This document shows, piece after piece, positions 1-6,591 of a stretch of 9,298 nucleotides of DNA; the first letter of the stretch is position 1; each line of letters opens with the position of its first letter. The stretch is from Vulcanimicrobiota bacterium. Lineage in GTDB: Bacteria; Vulcanimicrobiota; Vulcanimicrobiia; Vulcanimicrobiales; Vulcanimicrobiaceae. The position numbers and the translations under genes are program-made. The stretch is taken from contig JACRUB010000047.1 in the NCBI GenBank assembly GCA_014305015.1, positions 1-9,298 on the forward strand, written 5' to 3'. Below the pieces are notes generated by a model. It ran no database searches, was not told where the DNA came from, and saw only the letters and a program-made list of their open reading frames with translations.

Positions 1-690
1 GCACTGGCCCTAATCATTTTTTACCGGCGCGAGTGGGCGGCAATTATCAAGGCACTTTTTGCGAGCATCGCGCGCGGGCGCATTGAAGATAACCGCGATG
101 AGCGCATCGGATGGCTGCTTTTGGTCGGTACCGTTCCGGTCGGATTGCTGGGGTTGCTCTTCAAGGATCCCATCCTTAAGTTATTCGGATCGACGCGGCT
201 GGTGGCAATTTTTCTTATTGCCAATGGGCTTATAATGTTTTTGGGCGAGTTCTTGCGCAAACGGCAGCACGATGACGCCGGCAAGGAATACAAACACTTG
301 CATCAACTGAGTTGGCTGCAAAGCATTCTAGTCGGCACAGCTCAAGCACTGGCACTTTTTCCAGGTATCTCTCGGTCGGGAACGTCGATAGTAGCCGGCT
401 TGCTCGCAGACCTCAACTACGAAGACGCAGCAAAATACTCATTCTTGCTTGCAACGCCGGTAATTTTTGCTGCAGCGGTTCTTGAGATTCCCGAACTTTG
501 GGCTCCTAATGCGCATGTCATCGCAATGCAGGCTGTCGTTGGATGCGTCGTCGCGGGAGTCGCCGCTTACGCCTCGGTTGCTTTTTTGACCCGGTACTTC
601 CAACACAATGACCTGCGTCCGTTCGGCTGGTATTGCCTAGCCTTCGGTGCGCTCTGCTTGGTGCTCGTCACCAGAGGAGTTATTTCTTGA
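1..690 (+). CDS. uppP: Undecaprenyl-diphosphatase UppP/BacA, 5' end cut by window
   Basis: Integral membrane enzyme that dephosphorylates undecaprenyl diphosphate to recycle the lipid carrier for peptidoglycan and other envelope polymers; known to confer bacitracin tolerance. The frame is open from base 1, giving 229 visible residues of a family usually about 265-280 long, so roughly 40 N-terminal residues, including the first conserved glutamate-rich motif, lie outside the window. The second signature PGISRSG is present (bases about 361-381; serine and arginine are the family's catalytic residues), followed by the typical ATPVIFAAAVLE segment. Several hydrophobic helices follow, ending in a C-terminal helix (CLAFGALCLVLVTRG). 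The stop overlaps the TTG start of the next small gene, suggesting translational coupling. The TTG at 121 lies well inside the conserved region and is not the true start. Identification is firm. Confidence 0.95.
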   Translation, partial: ALALIIFYRREWAAIIKALFASIARGRIEDNRDERIGWLLLVGTVPVGLLGLLFKDPILKLFGSTRLVAIFLIANGLIMFLGEFLRKRQHDDAGKEYKHLHQLSWLQSILVGTAQALALFPGISRSGTSIVAGLLADLNYEDAAKYSFLLATPVIFAAAVLEIPELWAPNAHVIAMQAVVGCVVAGVAAYASVAFLTRYFQHNDLRPFGWYCLAFGALCLVLVTRGVIS

Positions 691-884
691 AGACACTCGC
701 GCTCGTACTAGCAATTGTGTTCTTTATTCTTGCAATACTTTGCTTTACGGGTATGGCCAGCTTCATGCCCGCGATCGGTATTGACGGGACCCACCACACC
801 AAACACGGTATTGCTTATTTCATCCTTGCGATTCTCTGCGTTGTGTGGATGCGCATGGCCGGTGGAAGTACCGTTCGCAGATAA
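687..884 (+). CDS. Small two-helix membrane protein, unknown function
   Basis: I do not recognise this 65-residue protein. It starts at TTG (687-689), inside the uppP stop (TTGA overlap), with a very good Shine-Dalgarno AGAGGAG at 673-679 seven bases upstream; this decides the start over an open extension further upstream. Two hydrophobic segments are predicted, about residues 4-24 and 41-56, joined by a short polar loop with HHTKHG (residues 36-41), and the tail is basic (STVRR). The two helices share a near-identical core, FFILAILC (12-19) and YFILAILC (44-51), suggesting an internal duplication or paired packing surfaces. Coupling to uppP points to a membrane or envelope role, possibly as a partner of UppP, but that is inferred from position only. 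The strong ribosome site supports real translation. Confidence 0.75.
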   Translation: MKTLALVLAIVFFILAILCFTGMASFMPAIGIDGTHHTKHGIAYFILAILCVVWMRMAGGSTVRR

Positions 885-889
885 CAAAG

Positions 890-948
890 GGTGCGGCGTC
901 GCGAGGTGGGCTTATCAGATTAAGGTCCCAAGGCGCCGGCGCCGCACC
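890..948. repeat. 9-bp inverted repeat enclosing a GC palindrome
   Basis: GGTGCGGCG at 890-898 is the exact reverse complement of CGCCGCACC at 940-948, enclosing a 41-base loop. The loop holds a small CTTA/TAAG stem (911-914 with 921-924), and the perfect palindrome GGCGCCGGCGCC (932-943) overlaps the right arm. The repeat lies just after the stop of the small membrane-protein gene, so it could end or stabilise the uppP transcript. No T-run follows on the plus strand, so it is not a classical intrinsic terminator in that direction. Confidence 0.5.
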
Positions 949-952
949 TAAG

Positions 953-981
953 GAAGAAAACGCCGTAACCGGAGCCGGCGT
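953..981 (-). terminator. Candidate intrinsic terminator of the minus-strand pair
   Basis: Read on the minus strand just after the stop at 993, ACGCCG (981-976) pairs with CGGCGT (965-960) around a 10-base loop. It is followed at once by a pyrimidine-rich TTTCTTCC run. Stem plus T-rich tail 11 bases past the stop codon is the expected position for a Rho-independent terminator. The stem is short (6 bp) and the T-run is interrupted, so strength is uncertain. Confidence 0.5.
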
Positions 982-992
982 GACATTAAGAC

Positions 993-1907
993 CTAGCTGG
1001 TTCCCACGAGATAGACTTCGTACGGGTGCGGGGCGAGTATCTCGACGTTCTTGCGAGCGTTTCGCAAGAGGCCCTCGAACTCGTGCATCTTCTGTTCGGT
1101 CGTCTGCATCACGATGACTGGATACTGCTGCGCTGAAGAGAGCACGCTCGCGACCGCGCGTGCGTAGCCATTTTCATCGGCGCTGCGAGCTCCGAAAAGC
1201 GAGTCTCGGTAATAATGCTCAATATTAAAGTAGGGATTGCCCTGCCACCAAGCTTCCCACATCCAAATCCGAGCATCGGCCGTGCGGAACGTGTTGCGAG
1301 CGGGCGGCGCTAAGAAGAGCGCATCCGCGGCCTGGTGATTGATCGTCGTTAGCACATCGGCTTGGCGGCATGTGTTGCGAAGCAGATTTGGCGCGACCCA
1401 CTTTTCGGTTTGGCGAATGTAATTCCACGCGAGTTCGCTTGGCGGGATATCTTGCATGTCGTCCGGATAGTGTGCTTTCTGAAGCCAGTAGCAGAGGACG
1501 TACCACAGACCGAGGATCGCCAGTCCCGTTTGACCGTCACTGCGCAGGTTGCGAACGTTGTCGTGCCAGACGCCGAGATAGATACACTGTTCCTCGGAGA
1601 AGAAGACACCTTCCCACGCTTTGAACATATCGGTCGCATAGATACGGCCCGGAAGCATCTCGACGATCTCCGCAACCTCATTGTCTTTGAGAATCGTGAA
1701 ATCGTTCACGACCACGCCTTCGCCGACGCGCACGAACCATTCGACGACATCCCCGCCGTGGACCGCAAGACCCTGGCGTTTAAGATAGTTCAGATGAGTC
1801 GGAATTCCCATGAACGGATCCACGAGGCTTTTGGCGTCGTAGCGTTTGAGCACTTCGTGCAAGCGTGTTGGGGAGATCCGCCGAGTCCGTTCGTGCAGCT
1901 CGATCAT
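993..1907 (-). CDS. Degenerate D12-class DNA adenine methyltransferase-like protein
   Basis: 304 residues. The layout resembles D12-class adenine-specific DNA methyltransferases: an SAM-binding-like motif I DPFMG (residues 30-34) followed by LNYLKRQGLAVHGGDVVEWF (39-58), matching the family's 'YLKRQGY-V--ND' block; a helical middle region; then ADALFLAPPARNTFR (194-208) where the family has 'ADxxYLDPPYN'; and a C-terminal strand pair (PVIVMQTT, then VEILAPHPYEVYLV). The catalytic motif IV DPPY reads APPA (200-203, bases 1299-1310), so both the base-contacting Asp and Tyr are replaced. The usual N-terminal GGK motif is also not seen. Catalysis of methyl transfer is therefore unlikely; DNA or nucleotide binding may remain. 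The ATG overlaps the upstream gene's stop by 4 bp (ATGA), implying co-translation. No restriction endonuclease is nearby. The family assignment is from motif pattern only and is moderate. Confidence 0.6.
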   Translation of the reverse strand: MIELHERTRRISPTRLHEVLKRYDAKSLVDPFMGIPTHLNYLKRQGLAVHGGDVVEWFVRVGEGVVVNDFTILKDNEVAEIVEMLPGRIYATDMFKAWEGVFFSEEQCIYLGVWHDNVRNLRSDGQTGLAILGLWYVLCYWLQKAHYPDDMQDIPPSELAWNYIRQTEKWVAPNLLRNTCRQADVLTTINHQAADALFLAPPARNTFRTADARIWMWEAWWQGNPYFNIEHYYRDSLFGARSADENGYARAVASVLSSAQQYPVIVMQTTEQKMHEFEGLLRNARKNVEILAPHPYEVYLVGTS

Positions 1908-3088
1908 GCTTTGGCTTTCAAAGCGTCCGTATACGCGCGTACTACGACCGGATCGAATTGCGTGCCCGCCGCTGATTCCATGCGCTCTAGCGGGGTCGTG
2001 CGGTCGTCCCGGATGTGCGTTCGATGAGCTTCATCGAGCGCGTCGTGCGCAATGCAGACGGAGAGAATCCGCGCAGGCATCGGAATCTTCTCCGAGCGAA
2101 GGCGGTCGGGTAAGCCTGTCCCGTCAAACCATTCTCCGCGAGCTCGCAAGATCGGCATCAGTTCTTCGAAGGGAGGGAGTGCCCCGACGATTTGGGCAGA
2201 CTCGTTCGCGTGAGTAGCGCGCAGCTCGCGCCCGAGCCCTGCGAGCGGATCGAACCGGTGCCACTCGAGCTCAGCAGACGACATCTCGCCAATTCCGAAA
2301 AGCCGCGCGCATGCGTTGAGGAGCCCGCTCTCGTGCGCGTTCAATTTCAACAACGCCGCCGTCGCAGCGGAGCGCTGCGCGATGCGGTCCGCGCGTCCGC
2401 GCGTTCCGTTGTGCGCATCGATCGCCTCGCTCAAGAGCGTGAGCACTTTCGTGATGGACGTCGCATCGGGCGTCAGCGCCGCGAACGGAAACTCGCGAGG
2501 TTCGATCTCGCCGCCGAAGGTGTGAAACCACATCACGAATGTGCGCACTTCGCCCGGTGAAAAAATACGGCCGCTTGATTCCTGAATCCTCACAAGAGCA
2601 TCTTCAGGCTCGTCGTGTTCGGCGAACATCTCGGCAATGTGTAAGAACTGCGCGGCGCGCGGTATGCCGTGCCAACGCAGTTGGTCGGGGTACCCCGTAC
2701 CGTCCCAGGCTTCGGCGTGCCAACGCACCAAGTCGGCGGTGTCTTTGGGCAAACCCGAAATGTGTTCGCAAATGAGCGCACCCGTGGCCGGAATGTTCCA
2801 GCGTTCCATCATCGCGGCGCGTGGCGGCAGTGCATCGCTCTTACGAAGTCCACCGTTGCCGAGTGCGCCGATGCCGTGAAGAGTGCCGGCGACGTGAATC
2901 GTGTCGCATTCTTGGGGTTCGCATCCGCCAATTTGCGCGATAGCGGCGGCTAAGGATCCGATTCGCGGGCCGTAACCAGCGGGATTTCCCAGTGCGTAAT
3001 CCCCGACCGCTCCAAAAAGCGAAACCATGTGCCCGAACGCTTCGGCAGTCTCGCTAGGAGTAGAGGCCGTCCCCTGGAATAGCGTCAT
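1904..3088 (-). CDS. Tandem degenerate HD-GYP-like domain protein
   Basis: 394 residues with two HD-GYP-like modules, about 25-190 and 215-390, and no evident membrane segment or sensor domain. HD-GYP proteins normally hydrolyse c-di-GMP using a di- or tri-iron site. Copy 1 keeps WDGTGYPDQL (128-137), but the HD pair is HG (71-72), the HH pair is HA (124-125), and the 'IADVFDAL' block is IAEMFAEH (151-158), losing its metal-binding Asp. Copy 2 keeps FDGTGLPDRL (321-330, Tyr of GYP lost) and GTQFDP (375-380), but the HD pair is FG (264-265) and HH is RG (317-318). Both metal sites therefore look destroyed, while the loop tied to the GYP motif and substrate recognition survives. A c-di-GMP-binding or scaffolding role is inferred. 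The ATG at 3088 has only a weak GGCGAG upstream. The stop overlaps the methyltransferase-like gene by 4 bp. Confidence 0.75.
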   Translation of the reverse strand: MTLFQGTASTPSETAEAFGHMVSLFGAVGDYALGNPAGYGPRIGSLAAAIAQIGGCEPQECDTIHVAGTLHGIGALGNGGLRKSDALPPRAAMMERWNIPATGALICEHISGLPKDTADLVRWHAEAWDGTGYPDQLRWHGIPRAAQFLHIAEMFAEHDEPEDALVRIQESSGRIFSPGEVRTFVMWFHTFGGEIEPREFPFAALTPDATSITKVLTLLSEAIDAHNGTRGRADRIAQRSAATAALLKLNAHESGLLNACARLFGIGEMSSAELEWHRFDPLAGLGRELRATHANESAQIVGALPPFEELMPILRARGEWFDGTGLPDRLRSEKIPMPARILSVCIAHDALDEAHRTHIRDDRTTPLERMESAAGTQFDPVVVRAYTDALKAKA

Positions 3089-3100
3089 CTCACTCGCCGA

Positions 3101-3109
3101 TTTTATATC
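3101..3109. promoter_or_regulatory. Candidate divergent -10 element
   Basis: Only 24 bp (3089-3112) separate the divergent start codons. The AT-rich core TTTTATATC is the sole promoter-like sequence. On the minus strand it reads TATAAA (3107-3102), placing a start site a few bases before the ATG at 3088. On the plus strand TTTATA or TATATC would place transcription at or beside the GTG at 3113. Convincing -35 boxes were not found on either side. Both messages would have very short leaders or none. Confidence 0.3.
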
Positions 3110-3112
3110 TTC

Positions 3113-3586
3113 GTGCAGAAACCCTCACATATTGGCGCCGACGGCTCGATTTCTATGGTCGACGTCTCCGCAAAAGTCCCCACACTCCGCACTGCACGGG
3201 CCGTCGCCCGGGTCCGCATGTCCACGCAAGCCCGAGAGGCGTTGCAGGCTGCGACCCTCCCCAAAGGGGATGCGCTCGTCGCAGCGCAGCTCGCCGGCAT
3301 CCTTGCCGCAAAGCAGACCGCCATGCTGATTCCGCTTTGCCATCCACTTTCGCTTGACGCCGTGGACGTTACTTTCGGCTGGGAAGAAGACGGGGCACTT
3401 GTGGTTACCGCAACCGCCCGTACCACCGGACCGACGGGCGTTGAAATGGAGGCGATGGTCGCTGCGTCCGTGGCGGCTTTGACGATTTACGATATGACCA
3501 AAGCCCTGGACAAAGGCATCACAATCGAGCAGGTTTGTCTTATGGAGAAGACCGGCGGCAAGAGTGGCACGTGGCGACGGACGTAG
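3113..3586 (+). CDS. moaC: Cyclic pyranopterin monophosphate synthase MoaC
   Basis: 157 residues, the normal MoaC length. MoaC converts the MoaA product 3',8-cyclo-7,8-dihydro-GTP to cyclic pyranopterin monophosphate, an early step of molybdenum cofactor synthesis in the cytoplasm. Family blocks in order: SHIGADGSISMVDVSAK (5-21), PKGD (50-53, Lys51 expected in the active site), KQTAMLIPLCHPL (67-79), GPTGVEMEA (106-114), IYDMTKA (125-131, with catalytic-type Asp127 and Lys130), and the KTGGKSG tail (146-152). The GTG at 3113 gives the expected N-terminus and no better start is present, yet no Shine-Dalgarno precedes it, so the message may be leaderless or nearly so. It is the first gene of a six-gene run; its 3' end overlaps mog. 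moaA is not in the window. Identification is firm. Confidence 0.96.
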   Translation: MQKPSHIGADGSISMVDVSAKVPTLRTARAVARVRMSTQAREALQAATLPKGDALVAAQLAGILAAKQTAMLIPLCHPLSLDAVDVTFGWEEDGALVVTATARTTGPTGVEMEAMVAASVAALTIYDMTKALDKGITIEQVCLMEKTGGKSGTWRRT

Positions 3587-4068
3587 GGAATTTTACCGCG
3601 GCACTGATCGTGCTTTCCGATCGTGCGGCCTCGGGAGCGCGCCCGGACCAATGCTTGCCGGTCATGAGAGAGCGCTTGGGCCACGCCTACCGTATTGTCG
3701 ATGAAGCCGTCATCGCGGATGATGCGGGCGAACTGCAGGCCCGCTTGATCGACATCTGCGATGGAAACCGCGCCTCGCTGGTGCTGACAAGTGGAGGAAC
3801 GGGCCTAGGTCCGAGAGACCGCACGCCGCAGGCAACCGCCGCAATTTTGGATTACGAGGTTCCCGGCATCAGTGAAGCCATTCGAACCGCTTCAATTCAA
3901 ATCGTGAAGAGTGCAATGCTTTCCCGCGGCATCGCGGGCGTTCGCCACAAGACGCTGATCGTCAATTTACCGGGTAGCCCGAAAGCGGTTGCGGAATCGC
4001 TCGACGTCATCGTCTCGGTCTTGCCGCACGCGCTTGAATTGCTTGCCGGCGAAATGGTCGACGGATGA
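3571..4068 (+). CDS. mog: Molybdopterin adenylyltransferase, Mog/MoaB family
   Basis: Cytoplasmic MoCF-type domain that activates molybdopterin with ATP (adenylyl-molybdopterin) before molybdenum insertion by MoeA. With a GTG start at 3571 the protein has 165 residues, close to the MoaB/Mog norm. Visible motifs: LIVLSDRAASG near the N-terminus, TSGGTGLGPRD (73-83, the nucleotide-binding GGTG loop), EVPGISEAIR (96-105), and LPGSPKA (133-139). I chose GTG 3571, overlapping moaC by 16 bases, because an AGAGTGG sequence lies just upstream and the N-terminus matches family length. An in-frame TTG at 3535 would add 12 residues but has no suitably spaced ribosome site. The 3' end overlaps folC by 4 bp. 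Short family members are named mog, mogA or moaB; which name is correct here is uncertain. Confidence 0.9.
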   Translation: MATDVGNFTAALIVLSDRAASGARPDQCLPVMRERLGHAYRIVDEAVIADDAGELQARLIDICDGNRASLVLTSGGTGLGPRDRTPQATAAILDYEVPGISEAIRTASIQIVKSAMLSRGIAGVRHKTLIVNLPGSPKAVAESLDVIVSVLPHALELLAGEMVDG

Positions 4069-5399
4069 ACTACGAGCAAGCCAAGAATTTCTTGCTCGGC
4101 ACCGTCAATGAGAGCGTGTCGCGGCGCGTCCCGTACCGTCTGGATCGTATGCGCGCATTTTTAGCAGCGCTCGACGATCCTCAAAATCAGTATCCGACGG
4201 TTCATGTCGGCGGCACGAGCGGCAAGGGCTCAACCTCGACGATGATCGCTTCGATCCTGAGTGCCTCGGGAAAGCGCACCGGACTGCATACGAAACCGCA
4301 TCTTTCCTCGATGACCGAACGCGCGCGCATCGACGGCGCAAATATTCCCGAAGAAACGTTTGCGGAACTCTTGAGCGAGATGTTGCCGGCTATCGACAAC
4401 ACCGCGGTGGAGTTCAGCCGGCCGTCGTATTACGAAATATTGCTCGCGCTCACGTTTCTGTATTTTGCGCGGGAACAGGTTGACATTGCGGTGATCGAGG
4501 TTGGGCTCGGCGGAACACTTGATGGCACGAACGTCATCACCCCGGTTGTCAGCCTCATCACGAATGTCGGACTCGATCACACCGACGTGCTCGGCGATAC
4601 GCTTGAAGAAATCGCGGCCGACAAAGCCGGCATCGCCAAGCAGGGTGTGCCGTTGGTGTGTGGAGTGGAGCTCGCGGAACCCAAACGCATCATTCGCGAA
4701 CGGTGCGAATCGGTCGGCGCCCCATTCCTCGCCGTTTCGGATATGGTGCACAACGCGCGCGTCACATCGCAAGGCCGCTACGGCCAATCATTTGAAATTA
4801 CAACCGCGCGCGGAACGTATGCCCTGGACATTCCGCTGCTTGGGAACTTCCAACCGCTCAACGCCTCAATCGCGATTGCCGCGCTGGAGCAATTGCCTGC
4901 GGAATTTGTGCCTGCTATCGAAGATGTGCGCCGCGGACTCGAACACATAAATCTGCCGGGTCGCATGGAGGTTTTCCCGACGCATCCGGTGGTCGTTTTC
5001 GATATCGCGCACAATCCCGATAAGGCGCGCGGGTTGGCCGCATCGCTCGCAACGCATTTTGGAACCGACCGGCACTACACGTTCGTCGTTGCAATCGGTG
5101 AGTCCAAAGACCAGCGCGAAGTTCTGCGTGGCCTCGCCTCGATGTTTTCCGCTGCGTTCATCTGCACGACGTTTGAGGCCGCCGGACGCCCAGCTGCAAA
5201 ACCGCAACGCCTCGCAAGCATGGCCGAAGACTTAGGCATGTGGGGCCGCCCCATTAGCGACCCCATCGAGGCGCTTTCGGTCGCGCGACGCAACAGCGAA
5301 GCGGACGATATCGTGGTCGTAACGGGCTCAACGTTCCTCGTTTCGACTTTGCGAGATTGGTGGCTTGAAAACGTTAGTACCGAACCGACCGCGCGATAA
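4065..5399 (+). CDS. folC: Dihydrofolate/folylpolyglutamate synthase FolC
   Basis: 444 residues, typical for the family. An ATP-dependent Mur-type ligase that joins glutamate to dihydropteroate, giving dihydrofolate, and usually extends folate polyglutamates. Motifs: P-loop GGTSGKGST (49-57); SPHL-like KPHLSSMTERARIDG (77-91); EVGLGGTLDGTNV (145-157); NVGLDHTDVLGDT (167-179); DKAGIAK (186-192), holding the position of the carbamylated lysine; LPGRME (297-302); and DIAHNP (313-318), starting the C-terminal domain. Two consensus positions differ: EVGLGG-R-LDATNV is T and G at residues 151 and 154, and DGAHNP is DIAHNP. Neither removes a known catalytic residue. The start codon lies in an ATGA overlap with mog. 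Whether it has both activities or only dihydrofolate synthase cannot be told from sequence. Confidence 0.95.
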   Translation: MNYEQAKNFLLGTVNESVSRRVPYRLDRMRAFLAALDDPQNQYPTVHVGGTSGKGSTSTMIASILSASGKRTGLHTKPHLSSMTERARIDGANIPEETFAELLSEMLPAIDNTAVEFSRPSYYEILLALTFLYFAREQVDIAVIEVGLGGTLDGTNVITPVVSLITNVGLDHTDVLGDTLEEIAADKAGIAKQGVPLVCGVELAEPKRIIRERCESVGAPFLAVSDMVHNARVTSQGRYGQSFEITTARGTYALDIPLLGNFQPLNASIAIAALEQLPAEFVPAIEDVRRGLEHINLPGRMEVFPTHPVVVFDIAHNPDKARGLAASLATHFGTDRHYTFVVAIGESKDQREVLRGLASMFSAAFICTTFEAAGRPAAKPQRLASMAEDLGMWGRPISDPIEALSVARRNSEADDIVVVTGSTFLVSTLRDWWLENVSTEPTAR

Positions 5400-6237
5400 A
5401 GATCGCGGCGCACTCAAGGTGCGCTCGCGCCGATTGCCGTGGGGTGAACGCACGTACGTGATGGGCATCGTTAATGCAACCCCTGATTCATTCTCCGGTG
5501 ACGGGCGTCCGACCACGCAGTCAGCAATCGATCACGCAGCGGACCAGATTCGGTTTGCCGATTTGCTTGATATCGGTGCGGAATCGACGCGTCCGGGACA
5601 TACGCCGATTGAGGAAGCAACCGAGCTCGAGCGTCTCATCCCAGTCATCGCAGGCACGCGCGAGCGCCTTGGGAACGACGCGATCATTTCGGCCGATACA
5701 TTCAAACCTGGCGTGTTTCGCGCCGCGCACGCAGCGGGAGCGGACATGCTCAATTCCGTCTGGGGACTTTCCGATGAATTGCTCGCCGCAGCGGTAGAGT
5801 GTAACGTGCCCGTGGTGGTGATGCATAACAAGCCCGTGCCGGTGTACGAGCGCGACGTGGTGGACGAGATTCTTGCATTTTTGGAAGACGCGGCAAAACG
5901 CGCGGTAGCTGCGGGCATACATCCGGAACACGTAATTTTGGATCCCGGCATCGGCTTTGGAAAATTACCCGGTCACAACATCCATGTGTTGCAGTCGCTC
6001 CCGCGACTCGTTGGGCTCGGATTTCCGACACTGCTCGGCACTTCGCGCAAGTCCACGATTGGAAAACTCACCGGTCGTGAGATTCATGAACGTACGTATG
6101 GAACCGCTGCAACGGTAGCCCTTGGAATCGCAGCCGGAATTGACATCGTGCGCGTGCATGACGTCGCCGAGATTCGCGATGTTGTGAGCGTCAGCGATGC
6201 CATCGAACGCGATTGGCGGCCTGATTCATGGACGTAA
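5365..6237 (+). CDS. folP: Dihydropteroate synthase FolP
   Basis: TIM-barrel enzyme that condenses 6-hydroxymethyl-dihydropterin diphosphate with p-aminobenzoate; the sulfonamide target. Motifs in order: MGIVNATPDSF (33-43), LDIGAESTRPG (68-78), ISADTFKPGVF (108-118), ADMLNSVWGL (126-135), VVVMHN (150-155), ILDPGIGFGK (191-200), LLGTSRKSTIG (223-233) and IVRVHDV (261-267). The expected pterin and phosphate contacts Asp111, Asn130, Asp193, Lys229, Arg263 and His265 are all present. Residue 131 is Ser where 'ND' is usual. The start is uncertain: TTG 5365 gives 290 residues and a 35-base overlap with folC, but a GTG at 5419 would give a 272-residue protein with a more typical short N-terminal lead. 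Neither has a strong ribosome site. The 3' end overlaps folB by 10 bases. Confidence 0.93.
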   Translation: MKTLVPNRPRDKDRGALKVRSRRLPWGERTYVMGIVNATPDSFSGDGRPTTQSAIDHAADQIRFADLLDIGAESTRPGHTPIEEATELERLIPVIAGTRERLGNDAIISADTFKPGVFRAAHAAGADMLNSVWGLSDELLAAAVECNVPVVVMHNKPVPVYERDVVDEILAFLEDAAKRAVAAGIHPEHVILDPGIGFGKLPGHNIHVLQSLPRLVGLGFPTLLGTSRKSTIGKLTGREIHERTYGTAATVALGIAAGIDIVRVHDVAEIRDVVSVSDAIERDWRPDSWT

Positions 6238-6590
6238 TCGAACTGCGGGGCATTATTGCACACGGGCGCCACGGCGCAAATCCCGGCGAGCGCGACGCCG
6301 AGCAACCCTTTGAAGTCGATCTCAAGCTGGAACTCGATCTCGGGGGCGGCGAGCGCAGCGACGATTTAGAACAAACGGTCGACTATGCGAAGTTGCATGC
6401 AGACATCGTAAAGGTCATTTCCGACCACTCCTACTATCTGCTCGAGCGTTTGGCCGGCGCTATAATAGACGAGATCTTCCGTAACGCGAGGGTCGCTCGT
6501 GCGGAAGTGCGCGTCGGCAAGCCACGGCTCTTAGATGGGGCGACGCCGTCGGTCACATTGAAACGGGAAAATCCCAGGTTTACCCGCTAG
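6228..6590 (+). CDS. folB: Dihydroneopterin aldolase FolB
   Basis: 120 residues, normal length. Cleaves dihydroneopterin to 6-hydroxymethyl-7,8-dihydropterin and glycolaldehyde; the family forms octamers with active sites at subunit interfaces. Visible landmarks: GRHGANPGERDAEQPFEVDL (13-32) with Glu21 at the pterin-anchoring site, SDDLEQTVDYAKL (44-56) with the conserved Tyr53, and VGKPRLLDGA (96-105) with the catalytic-type Lys98. The ATG start lies 10 bases inside folP, and only one base separates its stop from the folK start, so it is tightly embedded between the genes that consume its product. Confidence 0.94.
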   Translation: MDVIELRGIIAHGRHGANPGERDAEQPFEVDLKLELDLGGGERSDDLEQTVDYAKLHADIVKVISDHSYYLLERLAGAIIDEIFRNARVARAEVRVGKPRLLDGATPSVTLKRENPRFTR

Positions 6591-6591
6591 C

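Noticed and set aside
932..943. GGCGCCGGCGCC palindrome as a possible restriction, recombination or attachment site
   Set aside because: A single GC palindrome in GC-rich DNA with no integrase, tRNA or duplicated copy nearby; it is kept only as part of the inverted-repeat entry.
885..992. Possible small structured RNA (SRP, 6S or riboswitch-like)
   Set aside because: I looked for the SRP GGAAGNANC core and for c-di-GMP or molybdenum-cofactor riboswitch features and saw none; the location at the convergent gene ends fits terminators better.
1362..2027. Long plus-strand open frame (221 codons) antisense to the methyltransferase-like gene
   Set aside because: Its translation has no recognisable motif and low-complexity charged composition; the minus-strand frame has family motifs and an ATGA junction, so this is a GC-rich shadow.
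993..3088. Restriction-modification system
   Set aside because: The methyltransferase-like protein has lost the DPPY motif and no endonuclease or specificity gene lies in the window; the partner is HD-GYP-like instead.
4230..4787. Minus-strand 185-codon open frame inside folC
   Set aside because: It lies wholly within an unambiguous FolC and its sequence is Arg/His-rich without domains, as expected of an antisense shadow.
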